From: Aurantiochytrium sp. KH105 | Lineage: Eukaryota; Sar; Bigyra; Thraustochytrida; Thraustochytriidae | Reading direction: 5' to 3' | DNA length: 64,000 bases | NCBI GenBank assembly: GCA_003116975.1 | Contig: BGKB01000038.1 | Location: forward strand, 372,001 to 436,000 | Shown: in pieces, positions 29,320 through 40,300 of the stretch | Numbering within the stretch: the stretch's first letter is position 1 | Layout of the letters: the number at the start of each line of letters is the position of its first letter | Position numbers and translations under genes: made by a program | Notes under the pieces: generated by a model | Databases searched by the model: none | Seen by the model: only the letters and a program-made list of their open reading frames with translations | What the model was told of the DNA's origin: nothing

Positions 29320-32300
29320 CTACGGACTGTTTGGCTGTAAAAGTTCATAAAGATGCGTGTGTTCCTCCTGCATTGCAGCGTGAATAGGCAGGTGACCCGA
29401 GTCTGATGGCAACGTGCGACTTGCACCATGCTCGATTAAAATTTGGCAAAGCTCGCCATTTCCATCAAAAGCCGCGTTAAAAAGGCACGAGGTGCCGTCG
29501 TATGAAGCGTCAGGGTTAGCCCCATGCTCAAGCAAAAGCTTGACGCAAGCCATTTCCTGCTCATATGCTGCTTGGTAGATTGCTTCGCCGCACTGACTCG
29601 CGTCGTTCGCGTCGAGCTTGGCGCCATGCTTGAGCAACAAGCCCAAGCAACCCGCTTGCCCCTCCTCAGCTGCGAGTGAGAGGGCCGTCTCCCCATACGG
29701 AGAAACGTGATCGAGAACTGCACTGCGTGTGGCCTCAGAAGTCGAGTCGAGGAAATCGAGTATTACGGAGAGAAGCGCAATCTCCCCTCGTCGGGCGGCC
29801 ATCATGATTGGCGTGTACTTGTTGGCCTCAATGTGCGCAAAAATGGGCACGGCGAGCTGGTCCAGCGTCAGATTGAAAGCCGCAACATTCTCTTTCAGCA
29901 GCTTGAGCAAATTCTGGAACAAGACCAGGTCGCCGTTTCGCACAACATATCGCACGTACTTTCCAAGTTGCGCAGGAAATCTTGCTGGGCCGAGGAGCTG
30001 CGAAAAGCTAATGAGCAGTCGCGCGTCAATTGAACCAGTCACGTCCAGCGGAACAAGCATTTTCTGTACAAGGTAATAGACTGGCTGCCACCGGTGGTCC
30101 GAGAGGAGCTTGATCTTTCGGACCCTGTAGCGTTCCGCATTGCGAGCGTCCGCAGAAAGTACGCTCAACGTGTCTTCATCGTTTTCTGCATCGTCGTCTT
30201 CAGACTCGCTCAAGGACGGATCTGAATAAAGGTCAGCGCGTTCGGAGTCTGGGTTGTCAGATTCCTCGTCCTCTGTGCACCCTGTCTCGTCACCCGACGC
30301 TTCGACTTCCCAGTCTTCATAAAGAACATTGCGACCGCAAGATTGCAACAGGTTTCCAGATGAAAATTCAGGGCAGGGCTCTTCTGCGGAGGAAAGGTGT
30401 ATGTGGTCCTTGGCGGTCAGATTGAGCTCGAATATAAAAGCTTTCAGCTCACTAGGATCGATCTCTTGCACTTCGCGGACTACATATGCCGCGACGAGAT
30501 ACTCTTGAAGAACATGAATTGCAAATCGAGCATGACGGTCCATCCAGAGCTTATTATGGTCTGTGGCATCTGCGTGGAACAAGGGCAAACTGGCGTTGCG
30601 AATAAGCGCCGAGATCGCATTAGCGATTCGGGCACCGCGCGAGTACGCGTCTGCTTCGGCTCCGCCCCGCTTCGCGTACATGGTCAGAGCTTCAGCGCAC
30701 CACACGCCAAGCGCTCGTCTGTTGTGACGCTGCAGGTGGAGAGCGAGTGCCATACATTCCATGAACGACTGACCCTCCTCGCTCTGACAGAGCTGCGAGC
30801 ACTTGGCTAGGTGGCGAGATGGTTGTATAGCAACCGGCGACTTGAGTAAATGGCGCACTGCGTACGAGAGGATCTTGGGAACACCCCAGTCAAGATCTTC
30901 TGCAGCTTCTTGATTGGCATGATTGCTAAAACTTCGTCTGAGGTCCAACTCACTTTCCACGAGGCCGCCCGTGTCGACGCTCGGGGTATATTCAGTTGTT
31001 CCGTTTGAACCTGCTGTCAAGTCCTGCTGTCCTTGTGCTCCCGTGCTCATATCTTTGAGCAGATTTGCTTCGTTGCTGGCCATGTGCATCGTCGAGTGCC
31101 AGTGATTCGTCAAGGCAAACACGAGCATTTTCACAAGAACAGGTGTGCCTGAAACAATCTCCTTGAAGACTGGTTTGCGAATTTCCGTGAGAAGAAAGCG
31201 CTCGAGCTCAGCAATGTTCAATTGACCGTCTTCAAGTCGATGTTGCACAAGGCGAACGTGCGACTTCACGAGTGTGCTAACGTGGTCCTGTGAGAGAGGT
31301 TTGACATGCACAAAGGAGACTTGTGAGAGGCAGACTTTGATATCCCGCTCACGTCTCGCCGTGAGGATAGCAATGACATCCACCTGACTTTCGATCCAGG
31401 CAAGGAGATCAACGCGCGTCTCGGGCCGCATATCGTCGAGGCCGTCGACAAAGAGAAGCATTTGTCCATTTTCGAGTGCCTTGAGCAGCAAATTGAACAT
31501 GGGCGATCCTTCTCCATAGCGATGCGCCCAAAAGAGCTCCATTACACCGAGCATCAGTCCTGCGTGCACTGGCGACTCGATCATGCTTCTCACTTGCTGC
31601 GAGTATGTAGATGACCGTGTCGACATCTCGCCCGAGCTCTTGTTCCGCTGCGGGTGCTGCTGCTGGTGATGCTGGTGGGAATGGGATGCGCCTTCTTTGT
31701 CTTGTGCATTCTTCAGTCGCCTTCTACCGGCTTTGTCGCTAACACTCGAAGAACGAGCTGCCCGACCGCCCGACAAGACCATACTTCGTCCGTTTGGACT
31801 CGTCATCAGCTCATGATGATGCATGCGTAAAAGGTCACGCTGTTGAATGCCCGTTGTTCGTGCAACAGACTCTCTCACCGTGCCTCGTTTCCGGCGACCT
31901 GTAGATGTCATAGGGCTCGCACTGGCTAAACTTTGACCGCTGCCATCATTTTGATCCGCAAAGAAATGCGCCGCGCGCGTGATCGTGCTCAGCGGACGTG
32001 AATTGATCGAGCTCAAATGTCTCGTTGACTCGCCGAAAGTGAACTTTGACTTTGCTTGGGACAGCTTCATGGATCCCAACCTGCTCGAGTCCGTGCTCTC
32101 GTTATTGCTTTGCATGATAAATTCAATATAATCACTTGCCGTGCTCTCTGTCGACCTGGACCGAGTAGAGCGGGCAATTTCGACGCGTTGCCGCAAAAAT
32201 TTGCAAATTTCGACTGCGTCGACCAAGACGGGCATGTAATAGTCTTGTTCTGCCAAAGCATGCGCGACAAGCTTCTTCATCACGATTGTCTTTCCCGAAG

Positions 32301-35300
32301 AACTCGGCCCACAGATGGCGACACGTCGCGCTTGAATGAGGTCTACTCCGAGCTGCTGTTGCACAAGGTCAAAGAACCGCGTGCTGCGCTCATTGATGGC
32401 CACGTTCGTGCACGTTGATCCAAGCTGCAGCGGCGGCGGTCTCGACTTTCGCTGCATGGAACGACTTCTCGCCGGTGCGCTCGTCGCAAGCGCAAAACTA
32501 TGTTCGTTTCGTGGCATTTCTGATAACGTGCTTGACTGCGAAGAGATCGAATCTTCGCCTTCCTCTTGCTGTTTCTGCTGCTGTTGCTGCTGTTGCTGCA
32601 AGCGTTTCTTGGCAAGACTCTTGGTGGCAGCTGACTCAACGTCGAGGTCCAAGGTGTCCCCAATGTTGAACACCTCGCCGGAAATAGGATCAAAGTGGTG
32701 ACCACATTTGAGAGCAATACGATTGAGGTATGAGCGCATATGTACCTCGTCCCGCAGACGATTCGTGACCACCAAACCTGGAGTGAGCGGTACCGTCTGT
32801 GGGGAGAATGACGACTTCTGTGGCACCGATCGCTTGCGAAGCCCCATGAGCTCGCCCGCATGCAAAAGGAGACCTGCAAGGGCTAGCTGTTTGTGCGCCG
32901 TGCTTGTGTCACGATAGCTCACGGCGCGGGCGGCGTAATAGGCCATTGCAGCGTGCCATTGCCGAATGTCTGCGGCATCTCGAGCATACTTTGCGCAGTA
33001 CCCGCGCAAGAGCTTGCAACATTGCCAAGCAAACTGCAGGCGACCGATCTTCTCTTTGGCTTCGCGAATATCCCGTTCGGGCTGGTCTTCGGAAGCCTTG
33101 ACGAGAGGATCAAGCACGGTCCGGTCAAGATCATCCGAAAGTGGTTCCTGCAGGCTCGAATACCCAGAAGAGAGCGCCTCGAGCATGAGCACTGCAGCTT
33201 GCATCTCTTCATTTGACTCGAGACTGAGGTACTCGAAGAGAATGCAGGACGTCATTTTGCACAAGTCCTGCAGCACGTGGTGCTTGCCACTCTGCGCAAA
33301 GTCGATCAGCCATGGAATACTCTGCGCGTCGATGACGATGTTTGCTGCATTCAGGTCTCCGTGACCCATACCCTCATAAAACTCGATGGTTGTTTCTTCG
33401 GCAACCTCGTCGCTGTTGATCCAAAAGGAGAATTTAAGTAGAAAATCAAAGAGTGCGCCCGCAGAGTCGCTCGCCCGCGACCTTGCGCGCGGCGCCTCAC
33501 GAAGGCCGAGTAATGACCAAAGGTGGGCTTTGCTGGCGACCAGAAAAGGGTCCCAAACCGAGTCTGCAATGACCTTGGCACGCTCGGGGCTCAGCACGCA
33601 TTTCCGGAGGGCGCCTTCGATGTCGTAGAGTGCGCGCACATCTCCAGAGGATTTGTCCTTGCCAGACATGGAGCTCTGCACCGTGCACTTTTCAAAAATT
33701 TCCCCAAAACACTCCAGCAGCACGTTATGAACAGAATGCATTGCACAAGCGTTTCGGTGGGCCATGGAAGCTCGCATTGGCTTGGCATTCTGCATTTCTG
33801 ACAAGAGCGTTGCGGCCTGCTCTTGTCGTTGCAGGCGGTCGAGGCAAATAGTTTTAAGCTTGTGGTCATGCCGAAAGTCGATTTGCTTTTGCTCGTAAAG
33901 GTAGAGGTCCTTGAGAGTGATGAGCTGGTTGTTTGTATTCTGGCCCGTCACGCCGCGAAACACGGACTGCCCTCCTCCGGCCAATGAAATTTTAATACCT
34001 CCGCGATTGTCTTCCGAGCTCAAAAATTTGCCGTGGAGTTGCGGCGCATGATCTCCCAGGTACGCGAGCATAAGTCGATGGCGGAATTCCTCTTGTTCGA
34101 TCGCTTGGAGAGTGTCGAGCTTGAGCACGGTAGCGTCCTGGACGCGTCCCTCGACATCAATGCAAATAGCATGGAGAACAAGCGAGCCTGAAAATCCGCC
34201 CGCAAGCTTTCGAATCCGAACAGAGCAACAATCTGGGCAGAGGCCTCGAATCACGCGAAGGTCAGCCTCGCTTAAGGAATCCGTCTCCTCATCATTGTCC
34301 CAGGCAATCATGACATCTTCCAAAACAGCAGCGAGCCAGTGAACTTCCTCGAGGGTGATGCAAATCTTGTTTTGGTCGATCCCGCTTTTGAAAAAGGCGT
34401 CGTCAATTTGCGATGTCGTGAATCGACATTTATATGCAAGGATCTTCCGAAGAACATCGATCCTAATCTCATCCTGTTCTGCTTGCGCTTTCATTTCTTG
34501 CAACAAGAAGGGCAAGAACGAAAAGAGTGTGGCAACGGAATCGCTGGTATTTAGATTCCTTGACAAGCTTCGCGCACGTTTAAAGGATTTGTTGGCAGAG
34601 ATGCATCCATCGGCAGAAGAAGAAGAAGAAGCTTTGAATGCTGTTGGCGAAATCCACTCCCAGCAAAGCCGAAGACGGGCAGGGCAGCGTTCCACCTGGG
34701 TTCGATAGACGGCTAGTGTCGGAGACTCCTTGACGCGATGTATGCTCGACCGAATATACGCCACGCGCGACTCGATGTCCAGTCCGTGGATCTTTGCGCG
34801 AAAAGCGTACGTATAAATGCTTTCGCGGTACGGCTGGAAGCGAGATTTACTTTCGCGTAGCTCGTGCGTCGGGGCCTGCGTAGGGTGAGCTCGTACCGCA
34901 AGCAAATATTGTCCGTCTTGGTCGGGTTCCTCTTCGTCGCTGGCGGTCGTATCTGTATCATTGCCAGCCGTCTCGATTTCAGCCGAGTCGCCCTCTGCAG
35001 AGCTGTCTTTTGTTTCATTCTCGGCGCCAGATACGCTCTTCGTGGTGACCGATGAGTCTGTGGTACTGATACTTTCGCTTCGTGACCTCATTGTCGTTTC
35101 GTCATTCGTAGGATCAATGTCTTGACCATTGCGATTCTTGTCTACTCTGTCGCATTCCTCTGGCGCCGCTCCGCAATCGCTCTTCGTTTCGGTTTTATCA
35201 TGTTCAAGGTCACCATTCGTGCCATCATCGTCATCATCCTCGCGCTCATCCTCAGCAATCTGATCTGCAACCCCAAATTTTGCAATGGGGGGAAGAGTTC

Positions 35301-36123
35301 GAGAGTTTCTTCGCGGTGGTCGTCCCAAGAATGATGCGGACTTGGAATGGAAGCTCGATGTCATGCGATGCAAGTCTCGTGAGATAGGCAAGACTTGAGC
35401 AATTTGTGGCGGGGCGGCCTCTGTCCCTGCGTCTGACTCCGACTCGGAATTGTTGCGTTCTGCGATACTACCAAAGTCGTCAAAGGAAGTACCTCGCGTT
35501 TCGACAGAGTTTTGGCGACTCGATTGTTGAATACGAAAATGAAGCCCTTCTAGGAACCATTTGTTCAGGCTCTCCTCGACAAAGTTACGCGCGTCTTCCC
35601 AGGTCCTGACTGCCGTGGGGATAAGAAACGAAATGCCCGTGCCCTCGCTCCAGGCTTCGAGGGACCCATCAGGAAGAATCATGTGCGTTGGGGCCAACAT
35701 CATCCCATTCAATCTACGACTTTCAATCTCAACGTACGCAACGCGAGAAACGAGGTCGCAGCTCGCAGGGTCGAGGTCGTCGCTAGACACGGTGGCATCT
35801 GAGCCGTCAGGCTTCATTTTGCCAATAAGACCCTTGCGTAGTAGTTCAAATAGTTCGGCTCTTTCGGCGGACCCATGAAGCTTTTTCAAGAGCTTTCGTT
35901 CGGCAGATGCGCGCGGCGAGCAAGGTTTACGCTCGGATGCTGGTTCCGTATTGTTCATTTTGGCATCAATTTTTTGCATACTGCTGATGCGGCTGCGTAC
36001 TGAGCTCTCGGATGCATCTTTGGATGAGGCTTGTTCTCTGGGATCAGCATTCGATACACTTTCTGTCTCTTCTGTCGCTGACTCGGAAGCATTGCTGTTG
36101 GCGTGAGGGGGAGATTGTAGCAT
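29320..36123 (-). CDS. Giant NLR-like protein: APH-type kinase domain + NACHT/STAND NTPase + ankyrin repeats
   Basis: 2267 residues; the first ATG is at 36121-36123. Residues 1-600 are Ser/Asp/Glu-rich with two patches of possible globular sequence (~60-200 and ~440-600). Residues ~620-1010 carry a phosphotransferase fold of the aminoglycoside-kinase type: gly-rich loop GGFSGS, Lys668 in VLKLD, catalytic HGDLNAAN (His921, Asp923, Asn928) and the metal-binding Asp941 in LIDF. All key residues are present. A polyQ tract follows (~1175). Residues ~1264-1780 form a STAND NTPase: Walker A GPSSSGKT (Lys1278), Walker B MLLFVDGLDD (Asp1560), then a sensor-type LTARR. Residues ~2088-2265 hold four to five ankyrin repeats. 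Effector/NTPase/repeat order is that of NLR-type immune or death-signalling switches. What it senses and phosphorylates is unknown; immune function is inferred from architecture only. Confidence 0.85.
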   Translation of the reverse strand: MLQSPPHANSNASESATEETESVSNADPREQASSKDASESSVRSRISSMQKIDAKMNNTEPASERKPCSPRASAERKLLKKLHGSAERAELFELLRKGLIGKMKPDGSDATVSSDDLDPASCDLVSRVAYVEIESRRLNGMMLAPTHMILPDGSLEAWSEGTGISFLIPTAVRTWEDARNFVEESLNKWFLEGLHFRIQQSSRQNSVETRGTSFDDFGSIAERNNSESESDAGTEAAPPQIAQVLPISRDLHRMTSSFHSKSASFLGRPPRRNSRTLPPIAKFGVADQIAEDEREDDDDDGTNGDLEHDKTETKSDCGAAPEECDRVDKNRNGQDIDPTNDETTMRSRSESISTTDSSVTTKSVSGAENETKDSSAEGDSAEIETAGNDTDTTASDEEEPDQDGQYLLAVRAHPTQAPTHELRESKSRFQPYRESIYTYAFRAKIHGLDIESRVAYIRSSIHRVKESPTLAVYRTQVERCPARLRLCWEWISPTAFKASSSSSADGCISANKSFKRARSLSRNLNTSDSVATLFSFLPFLLQEMKAQAEQDEIRIDVLRKILAYKCRFTTSQIDDAFFKSGIDQNKICITLEEVHWLAAVLEDVMIAWDNDEETDSLSEADLRVIRGLCPDCCSVRIRKLAGGFSGSLVLHAICIDVEGRVQDATVLKLDTLQAIEQEEFRHRLMLAYLGDHAPQLHGKFLSSEDNRGGIKISLAGGGQSVFRGVTGQNTNNQLITLKDLYLYEQKQIDFRHDHKLKTICLDRLQRQEQAATLLSEMQNAKPMRASMAHRNACAMHSVHNVLLECFGEIFEKCTVQSSMSGKDKSSGDVRALYDIEGALRKCVLSPERAKVIADSVWDPFLVASKAHLWSLLGLREAPRARSRASDSAGALFDFLLKFSFWINSDEVAEETTIEFYEGMGHGDLNAANIVIDAQSIPWLIDFAQSGKHHVLQDLCKMTSCILFEYLSLESNEEMQAAVLMLEALSSGYSSLQEPLSDDLDRTVLDPLVKASEDQPERDIREAKEKIGRLQFAWQCCKLLRGYCAKYARDAADIRQWHAAMAYYAARAVSYRDTSTAHKQLALAGLLLHAGELMGLRKRSVPQKSSFSPQTVPLTPGLVVTNRLRDEVHMRSYLNRIALKCGHHFDPISGEVFNIGDTLDLDVESAATKSLAKKRLQQQQQQQQKQQEEGEDSISSQSSTLSEMPRNEHSFALATSAPARSRSMQRKSRPPPLQLGSTCTNVAINERSTRFFDLVQQQLGVDLIQARRVAICGPSSSGKTIVMKKLVAHALAEQDYYMPVLVDAVEICKFLRQRVEIARSTRSRSTESTASDYIEFIMQSNNESTDSSRLGSMKLSQAKSKFTFGESTRHLSSINSRPLSTITRAAHFFADQNDGSGQSLASASPMTSTGRRKRGTVRESVARTTGIQQRDLLRMHHHELMTSPNGRSMVLSGGRAARSSSVSDKAGRRRLKNAQDKEGASHSHQHHQQQHPQRNKSSGEMSTRSSTYSQQVRSMIESPVHAGLMLGVMELFWAHRYGEGSPMFNLLLKALENGQMLLFVDGLDDMRPETRVDLLAWIESQVDVIAILTARRERDIKVCLSQVSFVHVKPLSQDHVSTLVKSHVRLVQHRLEDGQLNIAELERFLLTEIRKPVFKEIVSGTPVLVKMLVFALTNHWHSTMHMASNEANLLKDMSTGAQGQQDLTAGSNGTTEYTPSVDTGGLVESELDLRRSFSNHANQEAAEDLDWGVPKILSYAVRHLLKSPVAIQPSRHLAKCSQLCQSEEGQSFMECMALALHLQRHNRRALGVWCAEALTMYAKRGGAEADAYSRGARIANAISALIRNASLPLFHADATDHNKLWMDRHARFAIHVLQEYLVAAYVVREVQEIDPSELKAFIFELNLTAKDHIHLSSAEEPCPEFSSGNLLQSCGRNVLYEDWEVEASGDETGCTEDEESDNPDSERADLYSDPSLSESEDDDAENDEDTLSVLSADARNAERYRVRKIKLLSDHRWQPVYYLVQKMLVPLDVTGSIDARLLISFSQLLGPARFPAQLGKYVRYVVRNGDLVLFQNLLKLLKENVAAFNLTLDQLAVPIFAHIEANKYTPIMMAARRGEIALLSVILDFLDSTSEATRSAVLDHVSPYGETALSLAAEEGQAGCLGLLLKHGAKLDANDASQCGEAIYQAAYEQEMACVKLLLEHGANPDASYDGTSCLFNAAFDGNGELCQILIEHGASRTLPSDSGHLPIHAAMQEEHTHLYELLQPNSP
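32565..32602 (-). repeat. CAG tract encoding polyQ between kinase and NTPase domains
   Basis: A run of glutamine codons in the linker of the large STAND protein, interrupted by Lys/Gln-Lys. Confidence 0.85.
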
Positions 36124-37370
36124 TAGTGCGTCTTTTCTGCTGTCTCCGCGGATCGTAAAGCACGATGATTCTGGCAGCCTCGCCTGTGCTGACGCCAAGC
36201 GTGGGTCCAATCAGCGTCTCGCTTCCTTGAGTGAGGCTGAAAGTCCAGATGTTGTCGTCGTCGTTCGAGCAGAGGTTCACGGCCCTCGAATTGCGCAAAT
36301 TCTGACTGTTCACCTTACTAATGCCGCTATCGTTGCCTCTTTCGTCTTGGTTGCCCGCTTGCCCTTCAGCCCGTCCTTCTGGCCGGCTGGCCGTCCGTTC
36401 GTTCACGATTTGCGAAGACTCCTCTCGGTAGCGTCGCGACCTGCTTCGAGGCGCACCTGCTAGCAGGAAGGGTGCGCGTGCTCCGACCGCGCCGCAACCA
36501 GAGTGTTTTGATGAATGATGTGCTCGGCTTGAAATTGGCTTGGCGCGGATCCAGCGGAAATGGAGAACCGCCGAATAGACAACCAAACAAAACCTTCCTG
36601 CTTCTTCTGCTCGTTAAACCTCGGCAAACATGCGTGTGCAGTAGTCCGGAACAGTCCGGTTCTACCACCTGCGTATACCCACTTTCTGTCTAACACCTCC
36701 AATAGAAGCGTATTATGCCAATCGATATGCAAGCAAACTCTTCAGCGCCGCAGAAGAAAAAGCACTGGCACGTCCGTCTCACAGTGCGCTGGCTGACACG
36801 GGGCTTTCGGGTAGGCTTCTTCGATGCGCCTCACGTAAGTCCTTGTAAACGCTAGCCGTCGCGCTGCAAAGAGCGCACAACAGGTGGTAAGAGGGGCTGG
36901 GGTGGGGAAAAGATTGATCAGATGCAGCACGCGTCACATCATCTTTTGCCAACTGCAGACCCTTGCTACTTCCTCTTACTTGCCTGCCTAGCTGTCAGGC
37001 TACCTGCTGATGGAAATGTAAAACCGAATTCCGACGCCGAAGCAAGGCGACAAAAATCTGAGTCGATGCGGACAACAAAGCTCGAACTTGAGGACGTGTG
37101 GCCGGCGCGGCCGGCGTGAACGGCTCTATACGCCCCTTTTCCCCAGGGCCTCGTATCTGCACTTGGGCCTCTTTTTCACTATAATCTCCTTGTCCAAGAG
37201 CAGAAAGGGACTCACATGTCAGGCGTCGTGCTTGTCGTGGGCGGCGGTGCAAGCAAGCGAGCGAGCGAGCAAGCGCACAAACAAGCAAATAAGGATTCTG
37301 GGGCGTCCGCGCTGGGGACCCGCGCAGATAGCCGCCGCGGGAAGGACGCCCGGGCCAAGCCTCTGCCGCC
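36124..37370. promoter_or_regulatory. 1.25-kb divergent spacer between STAND gene and PDZ gene
   Basis: This contains both promoters. A run of AGCGAGCGAG-type tetranucleotides occurs around 37256-37275. Short open frames here (each under about 180 codons, on both strands) show no recognisable domain. Confidence 0.5.
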
Positions 37371-40300
37371 ATGGCGCTCGGCGCAAGATGGTGGACCCTA
37401 AGGCGGCTTGTGCAGCTTGTTGTCTTGGTCTACCTGGCGACAATAGGGCTCACAGCCAGGTCGGCGCGTGCAGCTCCGACGGGTCGACGCGAAGACGGGA
37501 GATGTACGGAGAGGGTCGTCTTTGAGGAGCCCATGGGTGCAGGACTGGGCATGCGGCTCAAGGCGTTGGCTGACAATCGCGTCGTTGTGCAACACGTCAA
37601 GCCTCGCAAACCGGCGGCAAAACTCGGCGTGCGCACCAACGACGAAATAGCGACCATCGGCGGCGAGTCCGTGTACGGTTTTCGCATGGACGACGTCACA
37701 AAGCTCTTGCGAAGGATACGAAATGATAACAATGGTCACGTGGAGTTCGAGTTCTTTGTCGAGTGCCCACCCGATGAAGATCACGATAAACAAAACGACC
37801 AAGACGACGGCATTAATAATCGCGATATTGACGACAACGCTGAAGACAGGGACGTAGATGCTCACGAGGACAATCTTCCCGATGCGGATACGGAACGCGA
37901 CGCCTCCGATGTCAAAACTACTGACTCAGATGCGGAACTTGAAAGGAACGACGACCAGCCTACGCTTGCAATGCCAGTCGTTCAAGAGGAAGGTTTCCGA
38001 CTTTCCAAAGCAGTCAACGAGCTGGCAGACGTCTTCTCGTCGGTGCAAACAAATGAACTTCAGCATATCGTTACGGTTGAAAAGTGCGAAAGCGATTCAT
38101 TAGGTTTGAAAGTTGGCAAAGCCAAGGACGGCTCAGGTCTCTATGTAAAGGCAATCAAGATGGACGCGTGGAGCCAAACTGCAATCGCTGATGGGGATGG
38201 CCTTGTCTCGGTGAATGGCCACCTCGTGCCTTCCGCTCCATCCCTCCAAGAGGCGCTTGCTCTAAACAGTCGTCACGTTTCAGTCGTTCTCGGGAGAAAG
38301 GCAGGCAAGTCTCCTCCACGCTATGGATTCGTGTTTGCGGTAGACCTTCCGGTTCTCCCCAAGGAAATCGTGTATGGAAAGGCCGTTTTCGCGCTGCATG
38401 AAGGTGCTCTGCGCGTTGTCGACCCCAACGCCTTTCAGCTCGATGACGGCTTGATTGAAGAGGGTGACATTTTGCTTTATGTGAACGGTCAGGATGAAAG
38501 CGAGGATATCTACCGTGCCTTTCAGGAGCGCGTCTTGTCAGAAGATCCCGATATTCGTCTTATTCTTCTTCGTGCGGACGACATCTTTGCATTTTGGCGC
38601 ACAATACAACTTAGCTCCCCATCATCTTGCGGGTCAGCAGATGATGACAATAGCACCGCCAAAGCAAACGCCGGTGAAACCGCAGTGACTCCAGACAATA
38701 TTCCATCTGATTCTGAACCTAAGCCTGAATTTGAACCACACCAGGAAGGCCAAAAGGATCGTCAGAATGTGGCAAGGGATGAGAATGAAGAGAATAATAC
38801 CTTTGGAACATTTGCACCCATGCCACCAGACGAGACTAGATCCGCAGATGATCATCATCTGAGCGGGACCGATGTTACCTTGGAGGGAGCTCCTAATCAA
38901 CATTCTGACGAGGAGAGCGAGAGCTTTGTCGAGTATCCTTCAAGTGTTGGGGATAACGACGAAAGAGTCAGCGATGGCGAGCACCTTTCTAATAGTCATG
39001 CGACGGCGAGCACGTTGGTTGACAGGCACGAGGGAACAGAGGTCGATGCTGTTGAAGCAGACAAGCCCGAGGAGGAGCAACAGCACCAGCCTGATGAGGA
39101 CACACTTGAGCCTGATGAGGATGATATGTTCAGCAGTGGTGATGACTCTGTACCAGCTGGGGAAGTCAGTGCTGATGATAAAGACAACGAGGACGGCTCT
39201 GCTGCAAGTGAAAACAATGCACAGGATTCGTCTGATCTTTCCTCTGAAGATTATTTGCAGACTGTTGAGAACGTCACAAGCGTGGATGAATCTTTGAATG
39301 AAGACGATATGGAAAGCATTAGTGATGAAGAGGAAGAAGACGAAGAAAAGAATGGGGGAGAGAATGATGCGAACAATGAAGTTGGCGATGATGGGGATGG
39401 TCAAGAAGGGGAAGATATAGTGGTTCAAGCCGAAGAGGATAATCTGGAATCAGAGGGTGGGGGATTTGCCGAAAAGACAGAAGAAGATGAGGACGATGAT
39501 GATAACGAGCAAATCGTAGACATGGATGGTGAAGAAAAAGATGAGAAGGTAGAGGAAGAGGCCAGTGCAAGCGAAAGCGATATTGAGAGCCAGACAAAAT
39601 CTATAGACGGAACCGACGACACGGACGAAGAGATATGTCAGGATCCCGAAACATTTGACGACGTAGATGAGGAGTTCGACATTGCAGACAAAAAGTCAGG
39701 AGGAGGAAACGAGATGGAAGAATCAGAAGTGGAGAATATGGGTGAGATTCATGATGAAACTAGTGACGACCAAGAAGAACTAGAAGAAGAAGGAGAAGAA
39801 GAAGACGATGAAGGAGCTTTATACGAAGCGGAGGTGCGTGCGGAAGAGGCTTTGCGAGAGTCTCTGCTGAAGCCGATCAGTGCGAGCACCGCTGCGTTCG
39901 AAGTGCGAGCGCTCAACAAGTGTGAAAACAATCCACTCGGGCTGCGAATGGGCAAAACCAAGAAGCGAGATGGATTCTACGTGAAGGAGATCATGAACGA
40001 CGCATGGCTTGCCACCGGGGTTCATTTAGGAGACTTCGTTTCTCGGGTAAATGGGCGGCGTGTAGGGGATGCAGAGGCGCTTCGCGATGCGTTGCAGACT
40101 GCACAGAATGCAGTATCGATCGAGTTTCAACGTGAGTTTGCGTCGCAAGCTGTCGCGGATCGATCATTGTATTTCCAGGTCATCGTCGAAGGTGCGGCGA
40201 TGCGTGTGGAGGATTCGGTCATTTGGAGCGCTGCAGACTACTTGCGCATCGAAGAGCTCGAGGAGGACGCATTTGAAGCAGGCCTTCGCATTGGGGATGT

